A model generated the notes under the pieces. That model did no database searches, was not told where the DNA came from, and saw nothing but the letters and a program-made list of their open reading frames with translations. Position numbers and translations under genes: made by a program. Source: Alphaproteobacteria bacterium (GTDB lineage Bacteria; Pseudomonadota; Alphaproteobacteria; Paracaedibacterales; CAITNM01). From it: DNA of 62,048 nucleotides. Below, one piece after another: positions 28,363 to 38,003 of the stretch (the stretch's first letter is position 1; every line of letters starts with the position of its first letter). The stretch spans positions 1 to 62,048 of the forward strand of contig CANKYV010000006.1 of assembly GCA_947487955.1 (NCBI GenBank), read 5' to 3'.

Positions 28363-28710
28363 CTACTCAGCATCAATCACATCAACTAGTTCAACGTCAA
28401 ATATCAAATTCGCATTTGCTGGAATAATTCTACCAGCGCCTCTTTCCCCATATCCTAGATTTGATGGAATATACAATCGGCGCTTACCACCAACCTTCAT
28501 GGTTGCTAAACCTTCTTCCCAGCCTTGAATAACCATGCCTACGCCATGGGTATATTGCAGCGGCTCACCACGATCTATAGAACTATCAAATTTCTGACCG
28601 TCCTCAAGCGTACCCGTGTAATGCACAAATATCATTTGTCCTTTTTTTGGTGAAAGTCCAGTTCCCTCTATGACATCCTCGTATTGAAGTCCAGTAGCTG
28701 TTGTAATCAT
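28363..28710 (-). CDS. FKBP-type peptidyl-prolyl cis-trans isomerase
   Basis: A 115-residue single-domain FKBP. The signature VHYTGTLEDGQKFDSS, the VIQGWEEGLATMKVGGKRRL block and YGERGAGRIIPANANLIFDV all match the catalytic pocket of small cytosolic FKBPs, including the aromatic residues lining it. It has no signal peptide. It lies directly downstream of the Lon-like protease gene on the same strand (38-nt gap), suggesting a folding/quality-control transcript. Confidence 0.93.
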   Translation of the reverse strand: MITTATGLQYEDVIEGTGLSPKKGQMIFVHYTGTLEDGQKFDSSIDRGEPLQYTHGVGMVIQGWEEGLATMKVGGKRRLYIPSNLGYGERGAGRIIPANANLIFDVELVDVIDAE

Positions 28711-28748
28711 GGATTATACCTTTATGAATAAAAAGTAACTTTAGCTTT

Positions 28749-31112
28749 CTAGTGCCGACTTTTCAAGCGTCGATGGAAAACTTTTAAAGTTTCAGCAGCT
28801 TTATAAAAAATGCTTCCCTTTTTGAAGGATCCTACTATTTGCCCCTCTGCATTAACCTTTATACCAGCAGGAATGCCGGTTATTAATTCTATAGCTTCAT
28901 AAATAGTATCTACTCCCCAAATTTGGAAATTACCTGCAGCTATATCTTCAACAACTTCTGGACGCAACGTTAGGTTTGAAATATTTGCATTAGGTATAAT
29001 CACACCTTGAGTTTTCGTAAAACCTCGTTCTTTGCATAGCCTATGAAAACCTTCAATTTTCATATGAATACCGCCAACAACTTGCGAACCACCAAATTGA
29101 TTAATGGATCCAGTAATCGCAATATCTTGGCGAACTGGCACATTTGCAAGCGAGGACAATATTGCAACCAACTCAGCCATAGAGGCACTATCACCTTCCA
29201 CATCGGTATAATTTTGCTCGAATGTTAGAGAGCAAGAACAAGAAAGAGGATATTTTTGCGCAAAAACACCATTTAAGAATCCTTCCAAAATGAAAGCACC
29301 CTTTTGTTGTATTGGGCCACCTAAGTCAGTAAGCCTTTCAATGTTTACAACACCCTTTTCCCCAACATATGTCCTAGCACTTATACGTGCTGGAATACCA
29401 AAACTACGATCACTGATACTTAAAATAGTTAACCCATTGACCAGTCCAACTTTACGTCCTTGAGTATCTATCAGTACTTGATCTCTTTGAATTTCCTCTA
29501 ACGTACCATCCTCTAGACGTGCATTACGACGACGACGCTGAAAAAATACTTGATCAAGTATTTTTTCATCAATTGGTTTTTTTGGCGATTGTTCGCTAAC
29601 AACTGCATCAGCTTCTGCCAAAATATCACCAATTAATTCAAATTTTGCGGAAAGCTTTTCGCGGTCTTTTGCCCATCTTGAGCTATACCCTGTCAGGTAA
29701 GAAATCGCTCCTGGCGTAATATCACGATTAGTTTCTCTCAAACAAGTTGTTCGAATAAGCTTTTGGTAATTTGTGATGTTTTCAGGCGTAGCTGGTAAAT
29801 CTGAGTCTATTTCAGCACGTATCTTGAAATAGGATGAAAAATCAGGGTCCTGTTGAAAAAAGCTATAATACCATGCGGGAGATGCAACCAAGAATACTTG
29901 TAAATTCAGTGGTATTGAGCGAGGACTTGGGGCATCATCTAACGGAGTTCCACCTTCGCGATAACGCTCGCGAATAGTAATTTTGCTATCTCGAAGAGCG
30001 GACTTTAACATATTCCAAGCATCTTCATCCTGTGCAATTTCATCAGCTCGTAACACCAAAATCCCACCGTTTGCGCGATGCAAAGCACCAGGCCTAATTA
30101 AAGTAAAATTAGTTTCAACACTTCCCGTTGAAGGATTATTGCGATATTTGATAGAACCAAATAAATTTTCATATGTTGGTTTTGATTCTAAAACAGCTTG
30201 AGCCCCAGGCTTTTGAGAATGATCAATAATAACGTTAATGCCATAACGCTCAATTGCTGATTTGCTAAGTTTTGCTTTGGGATTTTCTTCATCAAATAAT
30301 AAATAAAGATTTTGCAATAAATCACGCTTAAAATCGTCAATCCAACTTTTTAAATGAACAGAGAATTCTTCTTTATATTCTTGGAATAATGGCGTAAGCA
30401 CTTTTCTTGCAGTGCTTTGCTTAAGTTGAGATATTTGCTTTTCAATTCTTTGATTTGCCAAATTTGCTGCAATGCTTAGACGTGTTAAAGCATTTCTTAA
30501 TGCAACTAAGTCTTTTGGTGATTTATTTTCGTTGCTAGGTCCTTCTTCACTTTCTTGGAGCTCCAAAGATATGCCGTCAAGACTAGAAATCAATTCAAAA
30601 CCCTTAGCCCTTGCCTGATTGTGTAGATCTTGGGTTTGTTGATCAATTTGTGACTGCTGATAATGTCTCAAATTTTCCATTTGTTTGCGAAATTGACTCG
30701 ATGTAAAAATTTTCCCCAAAATTGTGCTGGCACTTTGCAGCAATTCAATAGTTTTGTCTCGCAGATAAACCCCTTGACCCGAAGGTAACTTAAAAGGAAG
30801 AGGACGATTGCTTTCAACAAAATTATTCACATAAACCCAATCAGGCGGCTGAGGGAGTTTTTTTACATATTCCTGCAAATACCCCATTGTCGTACTCATA
30901 CGGCCACTACGGTCATCACCTATCACAAAAATATGAAATCGCTTATTACGCATTTTAAGGCCAAATTCTATGGCCTCTTTTGCGCGCTCATGAGACGATA
31001 AATCAAACAACGAAATAGCGAATTTGTTAAGGCGGTTTTTTGGTAAAAAAACAGCTGAACTGCATGGATGCAGGGGGATGCCAATTTGTTCAATAGGAAT
31101 AGGTGCTTTCAT
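28749..31112 (-). CDS. Lon-like protease of the AAA_32/LonC-type family
   Basis: A 787-residue protein with an N-terminal ATPase-like region interrupted by a long coiled coil (about residues 130-260) and a C-terminal Lon protease domain. The protease dyad is visible: Ser in DVEGDSASMAELVA and Lys in GGIHMKIEGFHR. The P-loop position reads IGDDRSGRMST with Arg in place of Lys, so ATP hydrolysis may be absent or altered, which may be normal for this subfamily. The ATG at 31112 is preferred over a TTG seven codons upstream. Role unknown beyond proteolysis; distinct from the true Lon at 8642. Confidence 0.82.
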   Translation of the reverse strand: MKAPIPIEQIGIPLHPCSSAVFLPKNRLNKFAISLFDLSSHERAKEAIEFGLKMRNKRFHIFVIGDDRSGRMSTTMGYLQEYVKKLPQPPDWVYVNNFVESNRPLPFKLPSGQGVYLRDKTIELLQSASTILGKIFTSSQFRKQMENLRHYQQSQIDQQTQDLHNQARAKGFELISSLDGISLELQESEEGPSNENKSPKDLVALRNALTRLSIAANLANQRIEKQISQLKQSTARKVLTPLFQEYKEEFSVHLKSWIDDFKRDLLQNLYLLFDEENPKAKLSKSAIERYGINVIIDHSQKPGAQAVLESKPTYENLFGSIKYRNNPSTGSVETNFTLIRPGALHRANGGILVLRADEIAQDEDAWNMLKSALRDSKITIRERYREGGTPLDDAPSPRSIPLNLQVFLVASPAWYYSFFQQDPDFSSYFKIRAEIDSDLPATPENITNYQKLIRTTCLRETNRDITPGAISYLTGYSSRWAKDREKLSAKFELIGDILAEADAVVSEQSPKKPIDEKILDQVFFQRRRRNARLEDGTLEEIQRDQVLIDTQGRKVGLVNGLTILSISDRSFGIPARISARTYVGEKGVVNIERLTDLGGPIQQKGAFILEGFLNGVFAQKYPLSCSCSLTFEQNYTDVEGDSASMAELVAILSSLANVPVRQDIAITGSINQFGGSQVVGGIHMKIEGFHRLCKERGFTKTQGVIIPNANISNLTLRPEVVEDIAAGNFQIWGVDTIYEAIELITGIPAGIKVNAEGQIVGSFKKGSIFYKAAETLKVFHRRLKSRH

Positions 31113-31184
31113 ACATTTATTATGTATCAGCAACGGTTAAGGCATTGTTAATTTAATTATTTAGTACGTCTCCTCTTTTTTAAT

Positions 31185-31213
31185 TATGCCCCCTCAAGTT
31201 TTATGAGGGCATA
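31185..31213. terminator. Hairpin downstream of the NHL-repeat gene
   Basis: TATGCCCCCTCA (31185-31196) pairs with TGAGGGCATA (31204-31213) with a two-base bulge. It lies between the NHL gene end and the Lon-like gene. No T-run follows on the minus strand, so its role as terminator is uncertain. Confidence 0.4.
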
Positions 31214-31236
31214 CCTTCGCCACTTTTTTTTCAAGA

Positions 31237-32721
31237 TTAACCATTCGCCGTTACATCTTGTCTCAAACTGTGCGAACTAAGATTAATAACAGAAGCTTTC
31301 AATATTCCCCCAAATGCCCCTGCTGGAATATCCACTCCAACGACCACCGTATGCGCTGTTGTATCCCCACTTCCATACACATTACTGCCTGGCAATGAAT
31401 CTAAATCTAATTCATTAAACGTACCTGCGTTAGCATTTAAATTTGTTAAATGCACAGGATTGGTAACAGATGATACACCGCCAGTTGAAGCAACCGCATC
31501 CAAGTAAATTTTTTCTGTACCAGCAATACCTACCAATGTTAGCGCACCATTACCGCTTGCTGTTGCTACATGTACATTATCAGCATCTGCTTGAACAGCT
31601 GCAGCATTGGTCATGGTAAGTGCTGGGAGAGTCATCGCAGCGGTTGCTTCTAAACTACCTCCTGTCATATTAACACCATGCGTGCCAAGTGGCGTTGCAC
31701 TAGCAACTTTGACATTACCTTGGTGAATTTCTATAGCAGAAGTTGCACTACCTGAAAACATACAGCTTCCTGATCCTACAAACTTTACTCCACCTGTAAT
31801 TGGCGCTGTGAATTGCCCGCCATCTGTGAAGTCAACTTCGAGAACAGGCTCTGCAGTTGGTGCAGGGGCTGGGAGAACAAGTCTACGGACATTATGATCC
31901 GCTATTTCAGCAAAATAAAGAGTATTTGAGCTATCAATAGCAAGCCCCATTGGACCTCCTAAACCTGTAGCAAGAGTATTCGTAGTTGTATAGCCACCAC
32001 TAGCAAGGATTTCCTTGATGCTGTTGGTTCCATACTCTGAGAAATAAATATTTTTTGAGCTATCAGTGCAAATACCCTGAGGATTACTTAATCCTGTAGC
32101 AATAATATTAACAGTTGTGTATCCACCACTGGCAAGAACCTGCCGAAGACGACCACTGTTATACTCTGTAACATAAAGATTGTTTTCATTATCAACACAA
32201 ATTCCCTGAGGTTTTCCTAAGCCAGTAACAATAGTATTAATAGTTGTGTAGCCACCACTAGCAAGAATTTGCTTAATTCTTCCATCGTAATATTCTGTGG
32301 CATAAAGATTATCCGAGCTATCAACGCCAACAGCAAAACAGCCATTTAAACTTGTAACAAGAGTATTAATAGTTGTGTAACCACTACTAGCAAGAATTTG
32401 CTTGATAGTGTTCCCACCGTCTGCAACGTATATATTTTGCGCACTATCAATACAAATACCCAGAGAGTAAGTTAAACTAGAAGTAATAGTATTCGTTGTT
32501 GTATAACCACTGCTAACAAGTATTTCCTTGAGGTTATGCACATCTACTTCTGAGAAAAATACATTTTTTGAGCTATCAACGCAAACCCCATATGGTTGAC
32601 TTAGTCCACTTGCAATGGTTTCTAATTCATATCCATCATAAGCTGTAGCATCAGCTTTCGTCGACAATCCAAAAACCAAGACGAATGCAGAGCAATATTT
32701 AAAAACTGAATGTATTTTCAT
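31237..32721 (-). CDS. Exported NHL-repeat (beta-propeller) protein
   Basis: A 494-residue protein. The ATG at 32721 gives a signal peptide (KIHSVFKYCSAFVLVFGL, cleavage near ADA). Six to seven repeats of about 45 residues follow (about 30-305), each with a pattern like GLGKPQGICVDNENNLYVTE and ending in K/RQILASGGYTT, building an NHL-type propeller. After a PAPAPTAEP linker, residues about 310-494 are Gly/Thr/Ala-rich short strands like autotransporter passenger or S-layer regions, but no translocator barrel is present. The repeats are also direct repeats of about 135 bp in DNA. Probably an extracellular or surface adhesin; function unproven. Confidence 0.7.
   Translation of the reverse strand: MKIHSVFKYCSAFVLVFGLSTKADATAYDGYELETIASGLSQPYGVCVDSSKNVFFSEVDVHNLKEILVSSGYTTTNTITSSLTYSLGICIDSAQNIYVADGGNTIKQILASSGYTTINTLVTSLNGCFAVGVDSSDNLYATEYYDGRIKQILASGGYTTINTIVTGLGKPQGICVDNENNLYVTEYNSGRLRQVLASGGYTTVNIIATGLSNPQGICTDSSKNIYFSEYGTNSIKEILASGGYTTTNTLATGLGGPMGLAIDSSNTLYFAEIADHNVRRLVLPAPAPTAEPVLEVDFTDGGQFTAPITGGVKFVGSGSCMFSGSATSAIEIHQGNVKVASATPLGTHGVNMTGGSLEATAAMTLPALTMTNAAAVQADADNVHVATASGNGALTLVGIAGTEKIYLDAVASTGGVSSVTNPVHLTNLNANAGTFNELDLDSLPGSNVYGSGDTTAHTVVVGVDIPAGAFGGILKASVINLSSHSLRQDVTANG
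31900..32620 (-). repeat. Tandem 135-bp coding repeats in the NHL gene
   Basis: Blocks recur with period about 135 bp, each carrying on the plus strand variants of GTTGTGTAGCCACCACTAGC and a TTGATT/AATTTGCTT segment. They encode the propeller blades. Near identity of neighbouring units suggests recent recombination and possible copy-number variation. Confidence 0.7.
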
Positions 32722-33128
32722 GATATCTATCCATAATAAAAATTCTATTAGCATTTTTTATATTAAAAGATAGGTATTAAATTAATGTTAATTATTTTTT
32801 AAAAACAAATTAATATTATTTAAATATATTTTATTGTTTTATTAAAATTTTTAATACACTAAGTTATTGAGAGAGAACCTAAGGTAAGTATGTATAGCTT
32901 TCATATGTCTCTCCTGAAGATCCAAATGCAAAAATTTTGTATATTTCTCTTTGAGATATAATCCTACGAAGCAAAATAAAGGCTGTGGTTTTAAACATGA
33001 TTACACAAATTAAGTATAGTTTTCATTTCGCACCTATCAGAGCCTTCCAAAAAAATTAACACAATAGCTAGAGTGTTATTTCTTTTTGCAGTATCTTGGA
33101 GTCTAGAGTTTTAAGTAAAGAAAGCACT
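32722..33128. other. Divergent intergenic region
   Basis: Separates the minus-strand NHL gene from the plus-strand UPF0114 operon. It is strongly AT-rich near 32760-32860. A TATAAT at 32957-32962 could be the -10 for the rightward operon but its -35 is poorly spaced. No RNA gene or additional open frame was supported. Confidence 0.45.
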
Positions 33129-33668
33129 ATGGCATCATCAAAAACATGGTTTGAGCGAGGACTCGTTTTTACTATTTTTTCCAGCCGCTGGCTGCAAGCA
33201 CCCTTATACCTAGGGCTGATTGTTGCTCAGGGTATCTATGTGCACCGATTCATAAAAGAGGTCTGGCATCTTTTAACAAGCTTAAGAGTTTATACAGAAA
33301 CTGAGATTATGTTGGTGGTTTTGAACCTTATTGATGTGGTAATGATTTCAAACCTACTAATTATGGTGATTATTGGTGGTTATGAAACATTTGTAAGTAG
33401 ACTTGGCATGGATACCCACCCTGACCTTCCAGAATGGTTAGATCATGTAAATGCCAATACCATGAAAATTAAACTTTCTATGGCACTCATCGGTATTTCA
33501 TCTATTCATCTTTTAAAAACATTTATTAATGCTCCACAAATGCAAGAAGTAACCATCAAGTGGCAAGTCATTATTCATGTTACTTTTCTTATTTCTTCTA
33601 TAGCTTTAGCGTATACAGCAAAGATTTCTCAGCAACATCTAGAGGCTTTAAGTGCAAATAGACATTAA
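33129..33668 (+). CDS. UPF0114 (YqhA-like) inner-membrane protein
   Basis: The 179-residue protein has the family opening [24 protein letters not shown] (given in part), four predicted transmembrane segments, and the [11 protein letters not shown] and [20 protein letters not shown] motifs of UPF0114/YqhA, a widespread membrane family of unknown function. The ATG at 33129 fits homologues better than the upstream TTG. Its 3' end overlaps the bolA start by 17 nt, tying it to the bolA-regulator-kinase operon. Confidence 0.88.
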   Translation: MASSKTWFERGLVFTIFSSRWLQAPLYLGLIVAQGIYVHRFIKEVWHLLTSLRVYTETEIMLVVLNLIDVVMISNLLIMVIIGGYETFVSRLGMDTHPDLPEWLDHVNANTMKIKLSMALIGISSIHLLKTFINAPQMQEVTIKWQVIIHVTFLISSIALAYTAKISQQHLEALSANRH

Positions 33669-33939
33669 TGAAATTATTCGGGCCGTAAAAAGTCATTTAG
33701 GCGAGGATGCTATCCTGCAAGTAGTTGATGAATCTAATCAACACAAAGGGCACAAGGGACATAATCCAGAGATTGGTATTACGCATATTGCACTCAATAT
33801 TATTTGGGAGTCTTTTGAAGGATTAACACTAATTGAAAGGCACCGTCTTTTAAACTCATGGTTAGATAGTTTTTTCAAAAAAGGCTTACATGCTGCGAAA
33901 TATAATTTAAAAACACCAAATGAAAGCACTTCATCATGA
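33652..33939 (+). CDS. BolA/IbaG-family protein
   Basis: A 95-residue BolA-fold protein: [29 protein letters not shown] and [11 protein letters not shown] followed by GLHAAKYNL correspond to the family core, including the conserved His of the RHR motif. BolA proteins pair with monothiol glutaredoxins in Fe-S handling. The start is GTG, chosen because no in-frame ATG exists and an AGAGG site lies 8 nt upstream. It overlaps the genes on both sides (UPF0114 and the response regulator, the latter by ATGA). Confidence 0.85.
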   Translation: MQIDINEIIRAVKSHLGEDAILQVVDESNQHKGHKGHNPEIGITHIALNIIWESFEGLTLIERHRLLNSWLDSFFKKGLHAAKYNLKTPNESTSS

Positions 33940-34619
33940 TGCCACTCGTATTAATTGTCGATGATGACATGCGCCTTCGAGAACTATTGGGGAAGTTCCT
34001 GAGTGATTACAGTTATAGAGTACAAACAGCATCTAATGCCGCTCAAGCACGCGCACAACTTGCTTCACAACATTTTGATATAATGATTTTAGATATTATG
34101 ATGCCAAAAGAATCAGGCCTAGAATTGCTTAGTTCAATACGGAGTCCTCAGTCTTCTTATAAGCAAATCCCTGTTATTTTGCTGTCCGCTCAAGATGGAC
34201 TAGATGAAAAAATTCATGGCTTAACGTCCGGAGCTGATGATTATTTAACAAAACCTTTTGAACCAAAAGAGCTTATAGCTAGAATTGAAACAGTGTTAAG
34301 GCGCACAAATATTAGACAGCAGGTCGGTGTTGATTTGCATTTAGGTCATTACATTTTTAAGGTAGAGAAAGCCTCTCTATTTAGAAACAATGAAGAAGTT
34401 CGCTTAACATCAACAGAACAAATGGTCTTGCGAATTCTTGCACAACATCCTTATCAACCCTTTTCCAGAAGTGATTTAGCGCAACGAATTGGATTTGTTA
34501 TTAGCGATAGAAGTATTGATGTACAAATTAATAGGTTACGGCGCAAACTAGAAGACGAAACAGGAAAATACTTAAAAACTATTAGACATGTAGGGTATGC
34601 TTTATGTCCCGATTCTTAA
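33936..34619 (+). CDS. OmpR-family response regulator
   Basis: A 227-residue regulator. The receiver domain has the acidic pair in LIVDDDMRLREL, the phospho-acceptor Asp in IMILDIMMP, and the TKPFEPKEL Lys. The C-terminal winged helix contains VRLTSTEQMVLRILAQHP and DRSIDVQINRLRRKLED with the closing IRHVGYAL. It overlaps the kinase gene by 16 nt and bolA by four, so a two-component operon is clear. The target genes cannot be inferred. Confidence 0.95.
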   Translation: MMPLVLIVDDDMRLRELLGKFLSDYSYRVQTASNAAQARAQLASQHFDIMILDIMMPKESGLELLSSIRSPQSSYKQIPVILLSAQDGLDEKIHGLTSGADDYLTKPFEPKELIARIETVLRRTNIRQQVGVDLHLGHYIFKVEKASLFRNNEEVRLTSTEQMVLRILAQHPYQPFSRSDLAQRIGFVISDRSIDVQINRLRRKLEDETGKYLKTIRHVGYALCPDS

Positions 34620-35974
34620 ATATAATCATGAACCCTAAAAGGTTGCTGAAAAAAATCCTTCCTACAAGCTTATTCAGTCGCGCATTAATTATATTATTAA
34701 CACCGTTATTATTAGTGCAGATGGTACTCGGTTATATCTTTTTCGATCGACATACCGAAACAATTTTACGGCAATTTTCAAAAACTATTGCCGGTGATGT
34801 TGCATTAGTAATGGATTGGGTAGAACGTGATCCCAAAGCGATAAAATCTATTCAGCGAGCTGCACAAAAATACATGGGGCTTGATGTCAATTTTGTGCCT
34901 AAAAACACCCTTGAAAAATATGGTACTCATAAAACAACTTGGTTATACAGTTTTATGGAAGATGCACTTAATGAAGCCTTACTTTCGGAAGAATTCAACA
35001 AAGGCAATAGCAAAAAGCCCTCTTATTATTTAAGGATGAGTGCCGACAAAATATACATTTCTGTTGAAGCAAAAAAGAAAGGTGTTTTAGAGGTTTCCCT
35101 TCCCCGCAAACGACTATTTAGCAAGACGACACCATTAGTACTAATTTGGACTACATCATCTGCGTTATTGTTGTTTTTAGTGGCATCAATTTTTATGCGT
35201 AATCAGATTAGACCACTGCGAAGACTAGCAGAAGCAGCAGATCGATTTGGCAAAGGTGACGATTTAGGTGAACTAAAAATTGAAGGAGCTAGAGAACTAC
35301 GTATGTTGAGCCGCATTTTCAATATTATGCGCGCTCGCATTCAACGTCACTTGCATGAAAGAACACAAATGCTTGCAAGTGTCTCTCATGATTTAAGAAC
35401 GCCAATTACTCGCATGCAGCTTCAATTAGCAATGATGCAAGAAACAGAAGAAAATCATTTATTACAAGAAGATTTAAAACAAATGCAATTAATGGTTGAA
35501 GGTTTTCTAGCTTACGCAAAAGGCACTGCCAGTGAATCACGTCAAGCAGTGCCCATTGCAAGTTGCATTCAAGAAATTATCGACAATCTACCTGGCAAAA
35601 AAAATCCTATTGAGTTTGTTCCAACTGATAATCCAATCATTCAAATAAAATTGCAACTTTTTAACCGTTGCTTAACTAATTTGTTGTTAAATGCTAATAG
35701 GTACGCATCGCATACTTGGATTAGCCTAACGCTAAATACTCGGCATTGTGAAGTTGTGGTAGATGATGACGGGCCTGGAATTCCTAAAGAAAATAGAGAA
35801 CAGGTCTTTCAGCCCTTTTATAGACAAGACACAGCACGCAATTTAGATGAAGGTGGCACAGGACTTGGTCTTAGTATAGTGAGAGACGCAGTACGTAGCC
35901 ATGGAGGAAAGATTCGTTTGGATCAATCTCCTTATGGAGGGCTTAGGGTAATACTTACTTTCCCTAGATCTTAA
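34604..35974 (+). CDS. EnvZ-like sensor histidine kinase
   Basis: A 456-residue membrane kinase. Two transmembrane helices (about residues 22-44 and 190-210) flank a periplasmic domain. HAMP follows, then the H-box MLASVSHDLRTPITRMQLQL, N-box RCLTNLLLNANRYA, G1 VDDDGPGIP and G2 GGTGLGLSIVRDAV. It partners the preceding OmpR-type regulator. Domain order resembles EnvZ/RstB. The signal is unknown. Confidence 0.95.
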   Translation: MSRFLNIIMNPKRLLKKILPTSLFSRALIILLTPLLLVQMVLGYIFFDRHTETILRQFSKTIAGDVALVMDWVERDPKAIKSIQRAAQKYMGLDVNFVPKNTLEKYGTHKTTWLYSFMEDALNEALLSEEFNKGNSKKPSYYLRMSADKIYISVEAKKKGVLEVSLPRKRLFSKTTPLVLIWTTSSALLLFLVASIFMRNQIRPLRRLAEAADRFGKGDDLGELKIEGARELRMLSRIFNIMRARIQRHLHERTQMLASVSHDLRTPITRMQLQLAMMQETEENHLLQEDLKQMQLMVEGFLAYAKGTASESRQAVPIASCIQEIIDNLPGKKNPIEFVPTDNPIIQIKLQLFNRCLTNLLLNANRYASHTWISLTLNTRHCEVVVDDDGPGIPKENREQVFQPFYRQDTARNLDEGGTGLGLSIVRDAVRSHGGKIRLDQSPYGGLRVILTFPRS

Positions 35975-36041
35975 CCAACTTGGCTTGAATCGAGCGTTGC
36001 GTTACTGAATACAAAATTAAATTAAAGTGAAGGTATTCATT

Positions 36042-36533
36042 ATGGCGCAGCCAAAAAATGCTAAAGGGCAAACAAATAGCAAAGACTGGAAAGAGCAGCA
36101 ACACAAGTATGCTCAAACAGCAAAAGAAATGTTTGAAAAATTTTCAGACTTTGCAAAAGCATCAAAGCCAAATCACGCAAAAATAATGGAGAACCACAAA
36201 AAAAATCTTGAGGCTCTTAGTGATGCCAATAAAATCGCAGCTGATGTCATGAAATCTCTTGCAAAAATGCAAAGTGAATTTGTGAAACAAACATTTGAAG
36301 ATATCAATGCCATGATGCGCAACGCAATGACACAAAAGCCTGGACAACCTATTGATGTATCCAACTACTCAGATGTTATACAGCATTCACTACAACGCAC
36401 TGCTGACCACGCAAAAAATGTAAGAAGTACATTATCAAATTCAGGTAAAGAAATTCATGCAAAAGTGAAAGATCGCCTTGAAGAAGTAAGCGAAGACATA
36501 AAAGCGCATGTATCAAAGTATGGGAAGCACTAG
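36042..36533 (+). CDS. Phasin family protein
   Basis: A 163-residue, helix-rich, Lys/Ala-rich protein with the phasin pattern NLEALSDANKIAADVMKSLA and FVKQTFEDINAMM. Phasins coat polyhydroxyalkanoate granules; some relatives in symbionts may bind other hydrophobic surfaces. No PHA synthase is near. The ATG at 36042 is preferred (GAAGG ribosome site); the upstream GTG would add five residues. Single gene between the two-component operon and an MFS gene. Confidence 0.85.
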   Translation: MAQPKNAKGQTNSKDWKEQQHKYAQTAKEMFEKFSDFAKASKPNHAKIMENHKKNLEALSDANKIAADVMKSLAKMQSEFVKQTFEDINAMMRNAMTQKPGQPIDVSNYSDVIQHSLQRTADHAKNVRSTLSNSGKEIHAKVKDRLEEVSEDIKAHVSKYGKH

Positions 36534-36711
36534 TTTCAAATCGAACAGTGAAAAATAAATATTTTTTAACGGAGATTTTTTCATATACCTATAAAATGTT
36601 GCAGTATACATCCGCATTTCTTTCTTTACTTAAAAATCTATTGATATTTAAAAATCTTGTGACTATATTCAGCGTACATGATCCTGACAAAAAAATAACG
36701 GGAGAAACATC

Positions 36712-38001
36712 GTGCCTGTAGATGCAAAAGATTTAAGAAGAAAAATTTTGTTTCCCTGTCTAATAGGTAATGCTTTAGAATTTTACGATTTTACACTTTG
36801 TGGAGTTTTCATCGCAATTTTAGGTAAAAATTTTTTCCCCTCAGAAAATGATTTTGCTACTTTGCTGGGTGGAATTTTTGCTTTTTCAGCAGCTTTTTGG
36901 ACCAGACCATTAGGTGCTCTTTTATTTGGCTATATAGGCGATAAATACGGCAGAAAACAAGCTCTTACTTTGTCAGTTTTATTGATGGGACTCCCAACAC
37001 TTATTATTGGCCTTTTACCTTCATACGCAGCCATCGGAGTAGCTGCTCCCTGTATTTTGCTCAGTTGCCGCTTAATACAAGGTTTGTGTACTGGTGGAGA
37101 ATATAATGGCGCTGCAGTTTTTGCTCTTGAACATATGAAAGCAAAGCCAGGAATGATTAGCGGCCTAATTTCCGCTTCCTGTGTTGTTGGTGCAGTTAGC
37201 GCAACTTTAATTGCATATCTTGTAACAAACTATTTACCTTTTGAACAAGCATGGAGAATCCCCTTTTATCTAGGCGCATGCATAGCTGTTGTTGGATTTA
37301 TCCTACGCAAAAAAGCAATGGAAACAACGGAATTTATCAAACGAAAGCCGATAAAAGGATTACCGATTGTTGAAATCATAAAGAAATACCCGAAACAATA
37401 CATATTAGTAATCGCTTCAGGGGCGTTTAATGGTGTCTTAAGCTATACCTTATTTGGCTTTTTAAATTTGTATGTCACTCAATACCTAGGCGTTAAACTA
37501 GCAACCAGCTTATTTTTCAATATTTTTGGTATGCTTGCTTTTATGCTCAGTTGCCCTATTTTCGGGCGAATTTCAGATAAAATTACTCCTTATCGCTCAA
37601 TGATTTTAGCCGCAGCTATTGCTATTCTTTCAAGTTGGCTTGGATTTATTCTTTTGCAACAAAGAACTACCGAAGAGATTATTATTGGCCAAATATTTAT
37701 AGGCATTGGTGTTGGAAGTTTCGTGGGTCCTTCACATGTATTCCTTCAACAGCAATTTCTCCCAGAGGTTCGTTATACAGGTGTAGCATCTGGATTTTCA
37801 ATAGGAATGGCCCTAACAGGTGGAACAACTGCACTAGTAATGACATACATACTCAAACAAACTCATATGCTTTTAGCGCCTGCTATGTACATAACAGCTG
37901 CTGCCATAATTTGGTTACTTGTTTTACCTTTCCTTAGTGTAAGAAAAGAGAAACCCAGCGATCAAGAAAAAGAGAAAATTGCTTTAAGCGCAACTACTTG
38001 A
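36712..38001 (+). CDS. MFS transporter of the ProP/MHS type
   Basis: A 429-residue symporter-like protein starting with GTG, supported by GGGAGA 6 nt upstream. Hallmarks: GNALEFYDFTLCGVFIAILG, LFGYIGDKYGRKQAL (motif A) and QGLCTGGEYNGAAVFALEH. The fifth MFS and third ProP-like transporter of the window. Convergent with the oxygenase-like gene, stops 2 nt apart. Confidence 0.88.
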   Translation: MPVDAKDLRRKILFPCLIGNALEFYDFTLCGVFIAILGKNFFPSENDFATLLGGIFAFSAAFWTRPLGALLFGYIGDKYGRKQALTLSVLLMGLPTLIIGLLPSYAAIGVAAPCILLSCRLIQGLCTGGEYNGAAVFALEHMKAKPGMISGLISASCVVGAVSATLIAYLVTNYLPFEQAWRIPFYLGACIAVVGFILRKKAMETTEFIKRKPIKGLPIVEIIKKYPKQYILVIASGAFNGVLSYTLFGFLNLYVTQYLGVKLATSLFFNIFGMLAFMLSCPIFGRISDKITPYRSMILAAAIAILSSWLGFILLQQRTTEEIIIGQIFIGIGVGSFVGPSHVFLQQQFLPEVRYTGVASGFSIGMALTGGTTALVMTYILKQTHMLLAPAMYITAAAIIWLLVLPFLSVRKEKPSDQEKEKIALSATT

Positions 38002-38003
38002 GG

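Noticed and set aside
34604..35974. Two-component pair as part of the quorum-sensing circuit
   Set aside because: Located 17 kb away, in an operon with bolA and UPF0114, with no lux box upstream.
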